Below are positions 1 through 11,800 of a stretch of 64,000 nucleotides of DNA, one piece after another. Position numbers and translations under genes: made by a program. The notes beneath the pieces were generated by a model that saw only the letters and a list, made by a program, of their open reading frames with translations, was not told where the DNA came from and did not search any database. Each line of letters starts with the position of its first letter. The stretch's first letter is position 1. This stretch comes from Casuarius casuarius (lineage: Eukaryota; Chordata; Aves; Casuariiformes; Casuariidae): NCBI GenBank assembly GCA_003342895.1, contig PTFA01000024.1, forward strand, positions 6,074,580 to 6,138,579, given 5' to 3'.

Positions 1-496
1 AATAGCCCAGCCCTTGGTTATAGGGAATAGTCCTCTGACTTCACATTTCTGGCTTCCAGTTAGGCTAAGCTAAGAGGGACTGGAATTTTTTAATATCTAC
101 AGCTATTTGGAGAAGTTCAAACTGATGCTTCAACTAACAGTCTTAATTCCTGAACTACTCAGAGCTGTACTTTTATTATTAGTCTAGCAAAGGAGTAGAG
201 AGCTAAATAAATTTAGTCAACTGCATTTTTTTGGCATAGAATAATAATGTGGAAACGGGAATGGTCGTATGAAGAAGCTTCCATGACCCCAGGATTCATA
301 CTCTGTATGCTCATCACTTCTCATCTAGACTGAAAATATCCACTTTTTCATAGGTGCCTTACACAAAGGTTGTGTTTATTTAAAGAAAGTGGCAACCGTA
401 GTAAATTTCTACTAAATTGTATGCAGGATTGTTTTTCCCTTGTCTTGTAAATAAATGCACAATTAAAATTAACAGATTGATTTGCTTTCTTACTAG
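1..496 (+). other. FBP1 intron 4, 3' portion
   Basis: AT-rich sequence ending in the exon 5 acceptor. I see no other gene or repeat in it. The preceding exon is outside the window. Confidence 0.8.
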
Positions 497-634
497 GCAA
501 TTGGAGAATTCATTTTAGTTGATAGAGATGTGAAAATCAAAAAGAAGGGAAATATCTACAGTCTCAATGAGGGCTATGCTAAATATTTTGATCCTGCAGT
601 CACAGACTACCTCAAAAAGAAGAAATTCCCTGAG
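497..634 (+). CDS. FBP1: FBP1 coding exon 5 (138 bp)
   Basis: Acceptor tactag at 491-496 and donor gag|gtaaaa. The frame is open and phase 0 at both ends. It encodes 46 residues from AIGEFILVD to KKKFPE. Confidence 0.95.
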
Positions 635-3346
635 GTAAAAGCTTCTATTTCTGAGAAACTTTTTGATGACAAGTAACACTCATAACTTCCAACTTTACAA
701 TCACTGTCTCACGTAAGAGCTGTACTGTTCCAGAGCTTGTTTTCCTTCTTCTTACCTATTTATGATGTATTTGTACATAGGACTTTAATTTCAGATACGA
801 AGTTTAAGACAGAAAGGGGATTCAGAAGATTGTGCTGCTAGTTAGAATAGCAGTTGACATGACCAGACGTTTCACCATTTCAGTGTTGCACCACACCTCT
901 TTTTTTGTTTGTTTGTTCTTTTTGGTCTTCCTGCCTGGCTGGACATAAATAAGGGGGCCGGAGGTCAAAGAAGGCAGTTTGTGCGGTTAAGCTGAGAGGA
1001 GAACTCTGGTCTGGTGGTGAAGAAATTGCACCTACATGTGAGATAGATCGCTACTTCCTCACTGCAGCTGGAGTCCATCTCCGTAGATGGAGGGGGAGAG
1101 CTCTGTGGGGGTGGCAAGGGATCGCATCCTCGGTGATAACACAAGCTGGGTGCTGAGGGGCCTCTCACTTGAAAAGCTCGTGTAATTTCAAGGTTTGCTT
1201 CATGGTCATGTTTTTTTCCTGGTATTAGAAGGCCCGAAGGTCAGAGAGGTGCCCATAAAATCATGTCCGTTCTATCTTACTTCTGTCATTACTGAAGATA
1301 TTACGTGGACAATGAAGTATAAGCATTTACTATTGTTTACTGTCGGTGTCCAGTCTTGACTGCTTGGTGTTACTTTGAAGACAGACTGATATTTATTTGC
1401 ATTGTGACAGTTTGAAGGAAGGCATCTTGCCATGCTTAACATGTTGTTTATTTGGATATTAAAATATATTTGAAATATTCCACTATATTATTTAAAATTA
1501 TTAAAACATATTAAAATATACTACTGTCTGGAGTATAATGAGGAACTCATTACAGTAGTCAACTCTTAACTTTTTCTTACCAAAAAAGCTACAGAAGCTG
1601 ACAAAAATGGGTAGAAAAATTAGGAAAGATTGCTTCTTTTGGTTTCTGATTTTTTTTTTCTGCTACAGTAGGAGAAAACACAACATTTGTTTCTAACACT
1701 TGATCTTTTTGCTACTAGGAATGCAATATTTTCCAGGGATTAGGGCCCTGACTAGGAGCTGGGAAACATTGTTGGCTCTGCCACTAGTCTATCCTGTAAT
1801 TTTCTGTCAGTCCTTTTTCTTGGATTTCCCAATTAGAAAATGAGGAGGAAACCCAAACTTTCTCCAACTATTTTGAGTATTATGAATGAAGCACAATAAG
1901 GTGAAGCTGAGAACCACTAAGAGACCACTAAGAGAAGAGGGAAAAAAAAAAAAACCCTAACCTGACTTACTCAAAGCTTGCATTTATTTAAATATCTTTC
2001 TATAGGACGGCAGTTCACCATATGGTGGGAGGTATGTAGGATCGATGGTGGCTGATGTGCATCGCACACTGGTGTATGGAGGAATCTTTCTATACCCTGC
2101 TAATGCCAAAAGTCCTAAAGGAAAGGTAAACCTGCATGAGCCTAGTTATAGAAAATGTTATGTTACATAGATATTTCACTATAACATAGCAATATTTTAT
2201 ATAATGTTGATTCCAGAGCATATTTTTACTCCTTGGTGGCTTGTGTCTCCAGTGCCCAGGGATTGCCACCCAGGCACACTGCCACAAATGACAACAACCT
2301 GTTGTCAGATGACTGTTTTATGGCTGCCTCTAACCTGTTTCAGCTGCGCTGCCTTTTCTTTATCCCCAGACCTTTTCAGATTATGAAACACGAGCGGGAA
2401 CACTGGAAGGGATGTCCTCTTTAAACAGGCGTCTCCGTACCATCCCAGCCCAAACCGTACTGTCCCCAACCACAGGACACATCACAACGCATTGTAAACA
2501 ACATGCATTAGGCTGAGATTCCTGTTGTAAGCCAGTATAGCAGAAACCTAGAGGCAGGGAACTCTATATAAAAAGCTCTGCCAAATAGAAAAACATCTGC
2601 ATCTTCTGCTTGGTAACACTACCGCGTCTGGAGGAACGATGCCTGGCTAGCTCTGCAGGACCACGGTCACGCAGAGAAAATCACAGCCGTATAGGCTGAC
2701 AAGGGGACTGTTTATTCAGCAGAGACCTTTCATCTGTTTTGCAATTGTCCATCAACTATTGCTTCAGGTTGTAGATAAGATGCAGTTATTCATTAGAGAA
2801 AAGTAATGGCACACTCAGGGCCAAAGTTTTTCTTTCCTTCCACACAGGCCTGCACGGTCTGCTGCTTTGTTAGTGTCTTACATATGAGCTTTGCCCTAAG
2901 AAGAGCACAATGCAAACGTGAACTATGGGGAAAGTACTCAAACTGGGCAACCCCAGCATTCACTTTGTTTTTTAAAAGAAAAATCCACGCAATTTCATTC
3001 TTGAATCAAAAGTTTACATTAAACATGAAGTATTTAGTGTGATGACTGGTTTTAGTCGGTATAGTTTTTAATACTATAATCAAGTGCCAAATATATTTCA
3101 CACTTCACAGCATTAGCTAAACTGACCATTGCCACTTTGCTTTTTGTCTTTTAGCTGAGACTGCTCTACGAATGCAATCCTATGGCTTTTGTTATTGAGA
3201 AGGCTGGGGGGATAGCAACCACAGGATGTCAAGCAGTACTGGATATTGTGCCTGAGGATATCCACCAAAGAGTGCCTGTTGTCTTGGGGTCTCCTGATGA
3301 TGTGAAGGAGTACCTTGAGATTGTCAAAAAGCATTCCGCTAAGTAA
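497..3346 (+). CDS. FBP1: Fructose-1,6-bisphosphatase 1 (liver type), 3' part: last three coding exons
   Basis: The enzyme hydrolyses fructose-1,6-bisphosphate to fructose-6-phosphate in the cytosol, the committed late step of gluconeogenesis. Coding exons are 497-634, 2006-2125 and 3155-3346 (stop TAA 3344-3346). They encode the C-terminal 149 residues, matching family exons 5 to 7. Visible motifs are [30 protein letters not shown] (the Arg-Tyr that contacts substrate phosphate) and RLLYECNP with the metal-binding Glu. Exon lengths of 138, 120 and 192 bp and phase-0 junctions match the FBP2 copy downstream. Assignment to FBP1 rather than FBP2 rests on the C-terminus ending KHSAK, the PANAKSP stretch and its upstream position in the tandem pair, as in human. 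The 5' exons and promoter are outside the window. Odd point: KKKGN replaces the usual KKKGK. Confidence 0.95.
635..2005 (+). other. FBP1 intron 5
   Basis: GT-AG intron of 1,371 bp. It holds AT-rich sequence around 1,440-1,530 and an A-run near 1,944. No supported internal gene. Confidence 0.85.
2006..2125 (+). CDS. FBP1: FBP1 coding exon 6 (120 bp)
   Basis: Acceptor tatag and donor aag|gtaaac. It encodes 40 residues from [12 protein letters not shown] to KSPKGK, including the substrate-phosphate Arg-Tyr pair. Confidence 0.95.
2126..3154 (+). other. FBP1 intron 6
   Basis: GT-AG intron of 1,029 bp. A TATATAAAAA string at about 2,565 has no associated reading frame and is taken as chance. Confidence 0.85.
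3155..3346 (+). CDS. FBP1: FBP1 terminal coding exon 7 (192 bp with stop)
   Basis: Acceptor cttttag; the exon begins [12 protein letters not shown] and ends KHSAK then TAA. It carries the metal-binding Glu of YECNP and the LGSPDDV segment. Confidence 0.95.
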   Translation: MRLLYECNPMAFVIEKAGGIATTGCQAVLDIVPEDIHQRVPVVLGSPDDVKEYLEIVKKHSAK

Positions 3347-3560
3347 AGCTGCGGGGACCATACAGATAGGAAGAAACGCCTTACAGCTGAACCAAAGAAT
3401 ACACTGTGCAATACTGCAAGACTGAACTGTCAGACCTCTATAGCAGGAGAGCAAGTGAGCCGTACTTTCATAACATTTTTTTAAAGGGAAATCTCTGTAG
3501 TTTCATTGTGCAATGAAAGGCATTAAAAGATTGCATTAAAGGAGGCATTAAAAGTGAAAG
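3347..3560 (+). other. FBP1: FBP1 3' UTR
   Basis: Non-coding sequence follows the TAA at 3346. The 3' end is inferred to lie shortly after a cluster of ATTAAA hexamers and a T/GT-rich stretch at about 3,573-3,602. The exact cleavage site is not visible. Confidence 0.6.
3522..3552 (+). terminator. Cluster of three ATTAAA polyadenylation signals for FBP1
   Basis: ATTAAA occurs at 3522-3527, 3535-3540 and 3547-3552, each preceded by C, about 180-200 bases after the stop. A T-rich element (atgtttgctttttcattt) follows at about 3573. No AATAAA is seen between the stop and this cluster. Confidence 0.65.
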
Positions 3561-3579
3561 CAAGAGGAAAATATGTTTG

Positions 3580-6500
3580 CTTTTTCATTTATAATTTGTG
3601 ATTACACAAAAGCCACTGTGCTACAAGAAAATAGTGCGTTGCAGTCAGGGACTAGCTGCAGACTCAGCTCTCTCTAATGAGCTACAAACTATCACCAAAA
3701 TACCTGATTCCATCTCTCCTAAAAAATTTTGGTGGGAAGACTCAGCAGCCTTTTACACTGAGTGACCTTTCCTAGACCAGTCTCTTGTTCTTATGCAACA
3801 AATGTGAGTGCTAATGTAGATACCTTCACACATTGTTTCTGGACCCCAGAAGTTACTCACCGTCTTTCAGTCTGGGCCTGTTCTTATTAAGAATTAACAT
3901 TTGTGAATTTTTGAATTGGATAGGAAGAATGCGTAGACATTCTTCTATGGTGAGGTTGGCCTTCTTTGCCAGAAATTAGTTTGCTTGCCTGATGAAAAAG
4001 ATGAGTGTCCGTTTTGCTGTCAAGGCCATCCTCACCAGATGTTCTTTGTGTTATCTTGGGAGTATGGATTACCACAGAAAGGAAGGATTGTGCTACACAA
4101 GCAGAAAGAAGTGGTGAAGAGCACACTGACATTTAATATGCTGATTAAGAGCATGCTGCTGGGAACATGATGTTAATGCCTGAGACCTACAAGGACTGTC
4201 CACCTGTCTGGGTACAGTTTGTGGCTGTAGTTTACAGGCTTTTTTGCATCAGTCCAAATCTGCCAGCATTTCTCGGTGCCCCTTACCTTTGCCAGACTTG
4301 AACACAGGAACATGTGGATTTCCTTGTTTAGTAGAATTCAGCTGATCACTCACCCAAGTGCTGCAGCCCACAGTCTGTGGTTGCTCACGTCAGGTACAAT
4401 CAACCATAAACCTGCCTATCTGAGGATTTACTTCTCTGTGTATTTTAGTGCAGATAGCTTGTCTGAGCTTGGTTCTTCATGTTAAACAAGAAATGAGGGT
4501 GTGGATGGGAGGGACCTAGAGGCAGTGGCACGAAGGTGTGCTCTGTGAAGTCTCACGCTCAAAAAATCCTGAAGGCCCTTATTCTGAAATAGACCAATTT
4601 TGGTGTTTTTCAGGCACACTGGCAAACCTTAAATGGGTGTATATAGGTGTGTTCTCCAAAGTGATAAGGCAGGAGGAGTTCTGAGGGGGGCCGGAGGGCA
4701 TACTTTCTGCTGAGAAGGCTATTTCCCATGAGACCTTGTTGACGAAGATGGGACTCTTGGGGGTCTGATCCAGTGATATCTGCCATGCTGTATACTTTCT
4801 AATTTCTGTCTTAATTCCCTTCCATGAGAAGATTCACGCCCACATCTCCCGGGAGGGTGCCCTTACTGCCAGGCTGAGGGCCAGCGCGAAAGGAGAGTGT
4901 TTACTGACATCGACCTCTCAGAGCTGTGTCAGTACGTGGAGGAGACCTCGGGGCTGGTGTGCGCAGCAGACGAATCTGCCGCGATGGGGGCTCCTGTGGC
5001 CTGGGCTCTTCTTCGCAGGCTCTCGCTTGCGTTAGGACCGGCACTGCTTTCTCTGTACTGGAGAGCGCCCAACCACTGCACACAGCCGAGCCCTTGCTTT
5101 TGCAAAGGAAAGAATGTAATCCTTGCATCTGCTTTGTCTTTTCATCGTGATTTTGAAAGAAAGAGCAAGTCCCTCTCAGTTTTTGATGATAAGCGAAGCT
5201 GTAAGGTGTGGCCTACCTCACGCGCTGAAAGACATCCCGAAAGGATCACAGGCATAACCCCTATCCTGAGCATTTCCCTATTTGCTAGCTCCAGCAGATG
5301 TCCAATAACACTTTAAAAGGGTCCAAGCTCACCAACGCAGCTATAGCAGAGTTCATGCTAAGGAGGACTCTAAACCTCTCTGAGGTCCTGGACGCTACTC
5401 TGAGAGCAAAGTGCATGGCTGAAAGTTAGTTTAGCCATGCCTAACTTAATAGATTGTAAGTATTTAATTCAATTTGTCTCCAGAGCCTTAGCTGGACACA
5501 TTTTTTTTTAAATTTATTACACAAAGTAGAGCATAGTCAGAGGTCCTCCCAGCTTTTCTGTGGCTTTCATAGTTCGATTTTGACTACAGTGCCTCACCAA
5601 TCTGTTGATACAACCTAACAGCAGACAGAAGGTATCTACAGCAGACACTTCATCTACTGAAAGTATTTCCTTGGCTGTATTCTGCTCTCAAACACCTCAG
5701 GAATCCCTCGGCAGCGTATATCTATTTTGGCACTGCCAGATACACTGGCAGCAGATAAAGGTTATAGAAAGGAAGGCAATGCTGCCTGTGTTTACTAGTT
5801 CAGTTTTTAGTGTTTTGATTTTGCCTGTAGATTGACATTTTATAGCTAGCACGCTCATATTAGGAGCAGGTTTTTTAATCTGTCATGTATGCATCACATT
5901 TGAAAGCAATCCTTGTGTAATCACTTGCAGGGAAAATCCATTTCCAGAGCCAGCTATGTCTATTAAAGTGAGATGGAAAAATTTCAGTTGTCACAGTGTC
6001 CATCTTCAGCTCCAGTTGCAATATTACCTACTATTCCACTCAGATGCTGAACTATGGCATTTGGTGAAAGGTCAGCAGCTCTAATTTCAGTCAGCACCAT
6101 TCAAACAACTAACATTTAGATCCAGTTAGAAGAGGTGTCACCTTTAAGGCATAGGGCAAGCCTATATGCCAAAGGAAATACGAATCACCCCAAGAGCTTT
6201 TACGTAGTCATTATGGTTTACATTAGAGGACAAACCTTCTGCAGATCTGTCAAATTAATTTTCTTTAGACCTTTTTTATTGACTGGTACTCAAGGCTTAT
6301 AAAGAGTCTTCATACATTTTGAAACAATCTTATTTCCCCACTCTTCTGTCTCCATTTAAATAGTAATAATGTATATAGTTTTAATAGTAGGGGTCTCCAA
6401 AACAAGCTTTCTATTACAAGTGGATCTGAACTTTGTCTTTTTGACCAGTGTAAAAGATCACTTGAATTCAACAGTAAATAGGTTCTCCACATGATTTTTT

Positions 6501-8080
6501 TTTTAAACAAATGTTAGAAGCCACAGCCTCCTCTGCTTCATCTCTTATTTGCTGAATTGATTGGGTAGCCCAATGGTATTCTAGCAATGCAGCCCAGATT
6601 GCACATTAAAAGCATTTTAGCAATGGTTGGGCTGAGAATTGCTACAGTGATGAAATAACGTGCTGAATGTAATGTACTGTACGTGAAGCCAGGAGAGCTC
6701 AGTTTGCACACATAATGCAAATTCTGTCCCATTCTTGTATTAATAGCCTCACCATGTGCTACCGTAAGTTTTCATACAAAGCCTTTTTAAAGAAAGAAAG
6801 TCTCCTAACTTGGCAAAATGTGCTCCAGATTATTCTTCCCACGATGCCAGTGGTATCAGGTAGTATTAACTAAGTCATCACAGTGTTAGGAAATAAAAAA
6901 GGAATATTCAAGACCATTTTCTTCTTCTGCCACTGTCTTAGAGGACAGAGTGCAAAATCTGCCTGCTGCACCACCTGAGTAGCTGTTTGCCAGCCTGTCC
7001 TCCTCCTTAGAAACACAACATGAAAAACATCCCAAAGATAAGCACACATGACATAAACAGCACAGAACTACGTCTTTCTCCTTCTTGGTAGTGTTCAGTG
7101 CTGTTAGCCTTCGAGACCTTTTCTTAAGGCTGATTTCAACGTACAAAAACTCTACACTCAAAGATCCTTATGAATCTCTAAGTAACATACAGTTCATGGG
7201 TGAAAAGAGGCTTTTAGAAAAGTCCACATAAATGCTAAAGGTTAGAAAAGGAATGTAAAGGAAAATCAGAAATCTTTGCCTATGCTCCAGTTCATATTAA
7301 CAAAGACAAAGCTAGATATAAATTTTGTTATCGAATTTAGCTTGCTTTCTTCCTGGCATGATTTTAGCCCAATAAGTTGGTTTAAATAAATAATGATAAA
7401 ACTTTTCTGCTTTAACTTCAGATTTTCTTGTTTTATTTATGGGCTTTCCAGATCTTCAGCTTAAAAAGAAGACAGTGCTGCTAACAAGTAAAATGAAGAC
7501 CGCAACGTGCAATTGTTCTTATTGCCTCATCTGAGTGGGAAGATAATGCTGTAATTAAAATCTGTAATTTCAGAGTTACAGATCACATGTACCTAGTTCA
7601 CTTACGTTCATATCTGCCTTCACATTAGTATCTTGGGATCCAAATATGTTGCTTGTAAGGGAAAGGATGGGAGAATTATATGCAGCATAATTGCAAAATA
7701 AGACATACCTATACTTAGATGTTGCACCACTGTAACAAAGCTGCCTTAAAATTTCATTTTGTGAGTTATGACACAGATATGCTTAAATCAGATAGGCTTC
7801 ATTTGTAAGTTATTGAAGAGATAATTACTTAGTAACCAATCAAGCCATAGCTCACTAGTGCTTCTCATTTATACAAGCACTGTAATACTACAAGTAGCCC
7901 AGACTGGGAATGAAAGTCATTAAAATGTGATTGTAGGAGACTAACCGGCAACACAGAACACCTTTAATAAATGTGTGTCTAGATGCTCAACGCACTCCTT
8001 TTGTAAACTTATCATGCAAAAAATCTCCAGCATAGACAAGACCTAGCCCTGGCTGAAGCATTTTCCATACGTGATGAATT
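3580..8080. other. Intergenic region between FBP1 and FBP2
   Basis: About 4.5 kb, mostly AT-rich. The longest open frame is 139 codons at 4897-5316 on the + strand; it shows no recognisable domain and no splice structure. No transposon or RNA gene was recognised. Confidence 0.7.
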
Positions 8081-8497
8081 AACCCCCACACAACTGTCGG
8101 GTGGTTAAATACTCCCGGTTCAGAGACAGGCAGTGATTTAAGCCCGACGCTCAGCCAAAAGCACCTGTAACCTGCCCAACCAGCCACCCTGCTGCGTCTA
8201 TCGATTCCCCGAGAGGTGCCACGCGCCTTGGAGACCCCCACGCTCAGCGTCCACGGAGGAGGCCAGAGGGGAAGGTGCACAGGAGGCCGTGGGGACGGAG
8301 GGCAGGAGCTTCGCCGGCAGAGCCGCAGCGCTGGTGGCAGGAACTGCCTCAAAGCGCGATTCCGATGTACGATCAGGCGCACACATCACTAGCTGTGCCA
8401 CCCGGGGAGGGCGGCTGGGAGGCGGTATTCGCCGTCTCGGGTGGCTTTGCGGCGTCCCCAGAGGAGCAGGGCCAGGCACAGCTATTCTGAGCACTCA

Positions 8498-8507
8498 ACC
8501 ACGTGGT
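8498..8507. promoter_or_regulatory. Palindromic E-box (CACGTG core) upstream of FBP2
   Basis: The 10-bp palindrome accacgtggt has the CACGTG core at 8500-8505, about 145 bp before the FBP2 start codon. CACGTG is bound by bHLH factors such as USF, MYC/MAX, MondoA/ChREBP-MLX and CLOCK-BMAL1. Binding here is inferred. Confidence 0.4.
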
Positions 8508-8559
8508 CCCGGGGACATTTTAATAAACTTGGACCAGCAACAGAGCCAACAGCTTCTCC

Positions 8560-8571
8560 TTAAAATAAAAG
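8560..8571 (+). promoter_or_regulatory. TATA-like element of FBP2
   Basis: The string ttaaaataaaag lies about 80 bp before the ATG, so initiation near 8,590 would leave a short 5' UTR. It resembles a TATA or imperfect MEF2-like site but matches neither consensus perfectly. Confidence 0.3.
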
Positions 8572-8647
8572 AGCTACTTGGGAGCACGGCACGGCAAGGA
8601 AGCGACCTGTGCGGGTGAGAAGAGGAGAACTCGGGTACCCAGCGAAA

Positions 8648-8820
8648 ATGTCCGACAAAACCCCCTTCGAAACGGATATGCTGACGCTCACGCGATTTGT
8701 TATGGAAAAGGGGCGCCGAGTGAAAGGAGCTACGGGGGAGCTGACGCAGCTGCTCAACTCCATGCTGACGGCCATAAAGGCCATCTCCTCCGCAGTCAGG
8801 AAGGCAGGCCTTGCCCACAT
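8648..8820 (+). CDS. FBP2: FBP2 coding exon 1 (173 bp)
   Basis: It starts [16 protein letters not shown] and ends in a split codon (cac at|gtgagt). It carries the AMP-site loop TGELT at residues 29-33, preceded by an extra Ala. Mammalian exon 1 has 170 coding bases, so the difference is exactly one codon. Confidence 0.96.
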
Positions 8821-11800
8821 GTGAGTCCGACTTAGAAATACGGGGAGGAGGAGGANNNNNNNNNNNNNNNNNNNNNNNNNNAGGAGGAGGAGGAGGAGGA
8901 GGACGAGGAGGACGAGGAGGAGGACGAGGAGGAGGAGGAGGAGGAGGAGGAAGAGGAGGAAGAGCAGGTAGAGGAACATTGCTAAAGGGCAGGGATTCAT
9001 AAATACAAGTGTCTTTTTTAAGCCAAGTGACTGTAGGCATGAAGGCAGAGCGTGGATTATCAAGAGTGGGAACTGGGAGATCTCCTTTTCTGGAGCACTT
9101 TAATATCAAGGTGGCCATTTAGACTAATTGCTGCTGTGTAATGTTTCAGTCTTCAAACTTGAGGCAGAACTTCAATGCACTACTACTCGCCTCATTATCT
9201 CTTGCAAATGTTGTTACTGCTATATTTCTAAATCTGTTGTGAATTTACAGAGTGTCACATTGTCATCTTTTCTCCTAACCTGCAAGCACAGTGCCGGAGC
9301 TGGGCAAACCAGGGCTCGCCTTCTCTTCTTGGGAAGGCCAGATCCCTGATGGCAGCATGAGTCACGGTGTAAAGCAGCAGCCCTACGAGAAATGCCATAT
9401 GCATTCCCGAGTACGTTCTCCCCCTCCTCCCCCAAGTGCTGTCAGGGCTACAGATGGGAAGACTCAAAAGGCCCTATATGAAAAGCAAACACAGTAACGT
9501 GACATCTAGCAGTTTAGAAAATGCAATCAAAGAATTGGCCTAGCGAAACCTGGAATGAGTTGAGCTGGTTGGCTCAACGTCACGCAGCCAGTCGGATAAG
9601 ACATCAATGCAAACTTTTTAATGGTGACCTATCAGGAGCAGCTCAGAGGACTAGAAATCACTAATAAAACTGTATATTTAAGATATACATTTTTTGGTTT
9701 ATGTATTGAAGTATATGCTTGTGTATATGCATTTGTATATATATAAAAATATATATAAAAATACACATCTGTACACACACATACACACACTCCACACATA
9801 TAAGGAGATGGGCTATATCTGTGTAGGAAGACAATTCATTCCTTTTTTAGCTATGGAAACACCAAAATGTATGGCACCTGGAGTTTTGGGTTTTTTTTGC
9901 AATTCTGTTGAATATTTGGTCAAAGACCTCAATGACCAAATTAAATCAGCACTATCACCCCCCTTTTACAAGTGTGGAGCATGATGCGCAGTGAGAACAT
10001 GAGCCTTGCTTATGTTAAAAAAACAAAACAAAAAACAGTAGTAGAGCCAGAGGCAGCAGCTTCAAGCTATAAAAGTTTAATTTGGGAACCTGCCTGGAAA
10101 CACACTGCCTAGAGAATGGGTGCTCAGCGCTCCCTGGAAATCTGGTTCCCTTCACATGTCTCAAACTTGGCATGCCAAAATGGAAGTACCCAAAACACTA
10201 GGTACTTCTGAAAAGTTCAGGCAGCTTTGAGTGAGAAAAAAGATCTTACCCCTTCCATCCCAACCAACACTATAGAAATTAATTAGTTGTCCTCTCCTCC
10301 CCCCCATAATGAATTATGCCAAGTATCTATTCCCTATTTGATTCCTTACACTTCCAAGAGGCCTGAACCATGCACATTAGCTCAAAACTGAAGTTCCTGA
10401 ACTGCAAAATACCAGAAATATATATATTACTCTCTCTATATAGGTATCTTACTATATTATTAAAACCATGGTTATAGAATGGCATCAGCCATTGGCATCA
10501 GCCCAACACAGTCCAGTGTCACGGCACAAAACAAACAGATCTCGATTCTGAGATACATTTCAGAATGGGGAATTATTCAGAGGTGTCTTTCAAGCTCCCG
10601 ATTTTGGGGCAGCCGGGGACGTACAGGACAAGAATTAACGGACTATCACAAAGCACTGAACAGCTGTACGAGCTGTTCCAGTGGCAGAAAACTGCCTTTC
10701 TCCTTCCTCAAAGGTGCTGCTGGCTGGACCTCCTCTCCCAGGAGCCGACAGCAGGCACACACAGGGCTGCCGGGGAAGGCGGGTGCCTGCTCCTGGGAAG
10801 AGGTTGGGGGATATCCCAGCTGGACCAGAAGGACCATGGTAGATCCCAGAAAGGATGCCACCACTTTTGTTCTTTCTCATGCCCGCTTTTATTTTCTAAC
10901 AGTGACTACCATCTCCTAACGAACCTTAACAGTTTGAATCCAAAAGTCAGACGTGTGGAAAGATGAGCAGGAAGGAGCCATCCTGACTTTTTTTTTTTTC
11001 CTTAAAAACTCTAATGGCTCTCCTCAGTGCTTCAGGTTTCCTAATGTTTTTGCTTTTCTCCAGGTTTGGCATCGCTGGCACCATGAACGTGACCGGCGAC
11101 GAAGTGAAGAAGCTGGATGTGTTGTCCAACTCCCTGGTGATCAATATGCTCCAGTCCTCCTACAGCACCTGCGTCCTGGTCACGGAGGAGAACAAGGAGG
11201 CCATCATCACCCCCAGAGACAAGCAGGTCTGTGCAGCCTCCGCCTTCGGGGGCTTTCGGCTCAGGCAGCGGCAGGTGGCACTCTCGCTTCAAGTATGAAA
11301 CCCGGACCTGGCCCCAAAACCAGCTCTTCCTACGGGCAGTCAGCACATTTGCAGGATTATTTTGTTGCTTTGATGATTAACTGTGGTGGAGGCATGAGCT
11401 CAGTAGCTAGAGGAGCTGCTGGGGGGAAAATTATTATTGAACTTTCTTGAAGGGGTGGGGGAATAATAATTTTGGAGCTTGTAAACACACCTTGGTTCCC
11501 AGGTTTAAGCATACTATTACATTCCCTGACCATTAGTGCAGCTGTTTTGGATTGTGTTATTATTTAGGCAGGCTAAAACTAGATGACGGTCTGGCAGAAC
11601 TGGGCTTTAAAGTGTATGTCCAGAGGAAACACGTGACCGCTTCAGCGGGGCTCCCCCAGGAGGGGATCCTAGTGCCGGAGACGGTGCTTACGCTGACCTA
11701 CCCTAGCTTTCCCCAAGACCGTTTCTCTCTCCCTTCTCACCCTCATATCTCACACTGTAGGCAAATCCTTCGGTTCAGAATAAAATGTAAGAAAACCCAT

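Larger units (their letters stand above)
8090..8820 (+). promoter_or_regulatory. CpG-rich FBP2 promoter and exon 1 region
   Basis: CpG density rises sharply from about 8,090 up to the end of FBP2 exon 1, against low density on the left. This is the expected promoter position. The boundaries are by eye. Confidence 0.55.
8821..11063 (+). other. FBP2 intron 1
   Basis: GT-AG intron of 2,243 bp. It contains the GGA-triplet tract with a 26-base gap near its 5' end and an AT/AC microsatellite near 9,734-9,803. Open frames inside it show no family resemblance. Confidence 0.9.

Noticed and set aside
4897..5316. 139-codon open frame between FBP1 and FBP2
   Set aside because: No recognisable domain, no clear promoter and no splice signals in context; its length is within chance for this GC content.
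8495..9118. Proline-, leucine- or glycine-rich open frames across the GGA tract and FBP2 exon 1
   Set aside because: They arise from translating a triplet repeat and unknown bases, in shadow frames of the real exon.
10479..10966. Overlapping 133- and 146-codon frames in FBP2 intron 1
   Set aside because: Two overlapping frames of similar length with low-complexity composition and no family match; typical of chance in GC-richer intron sequence.
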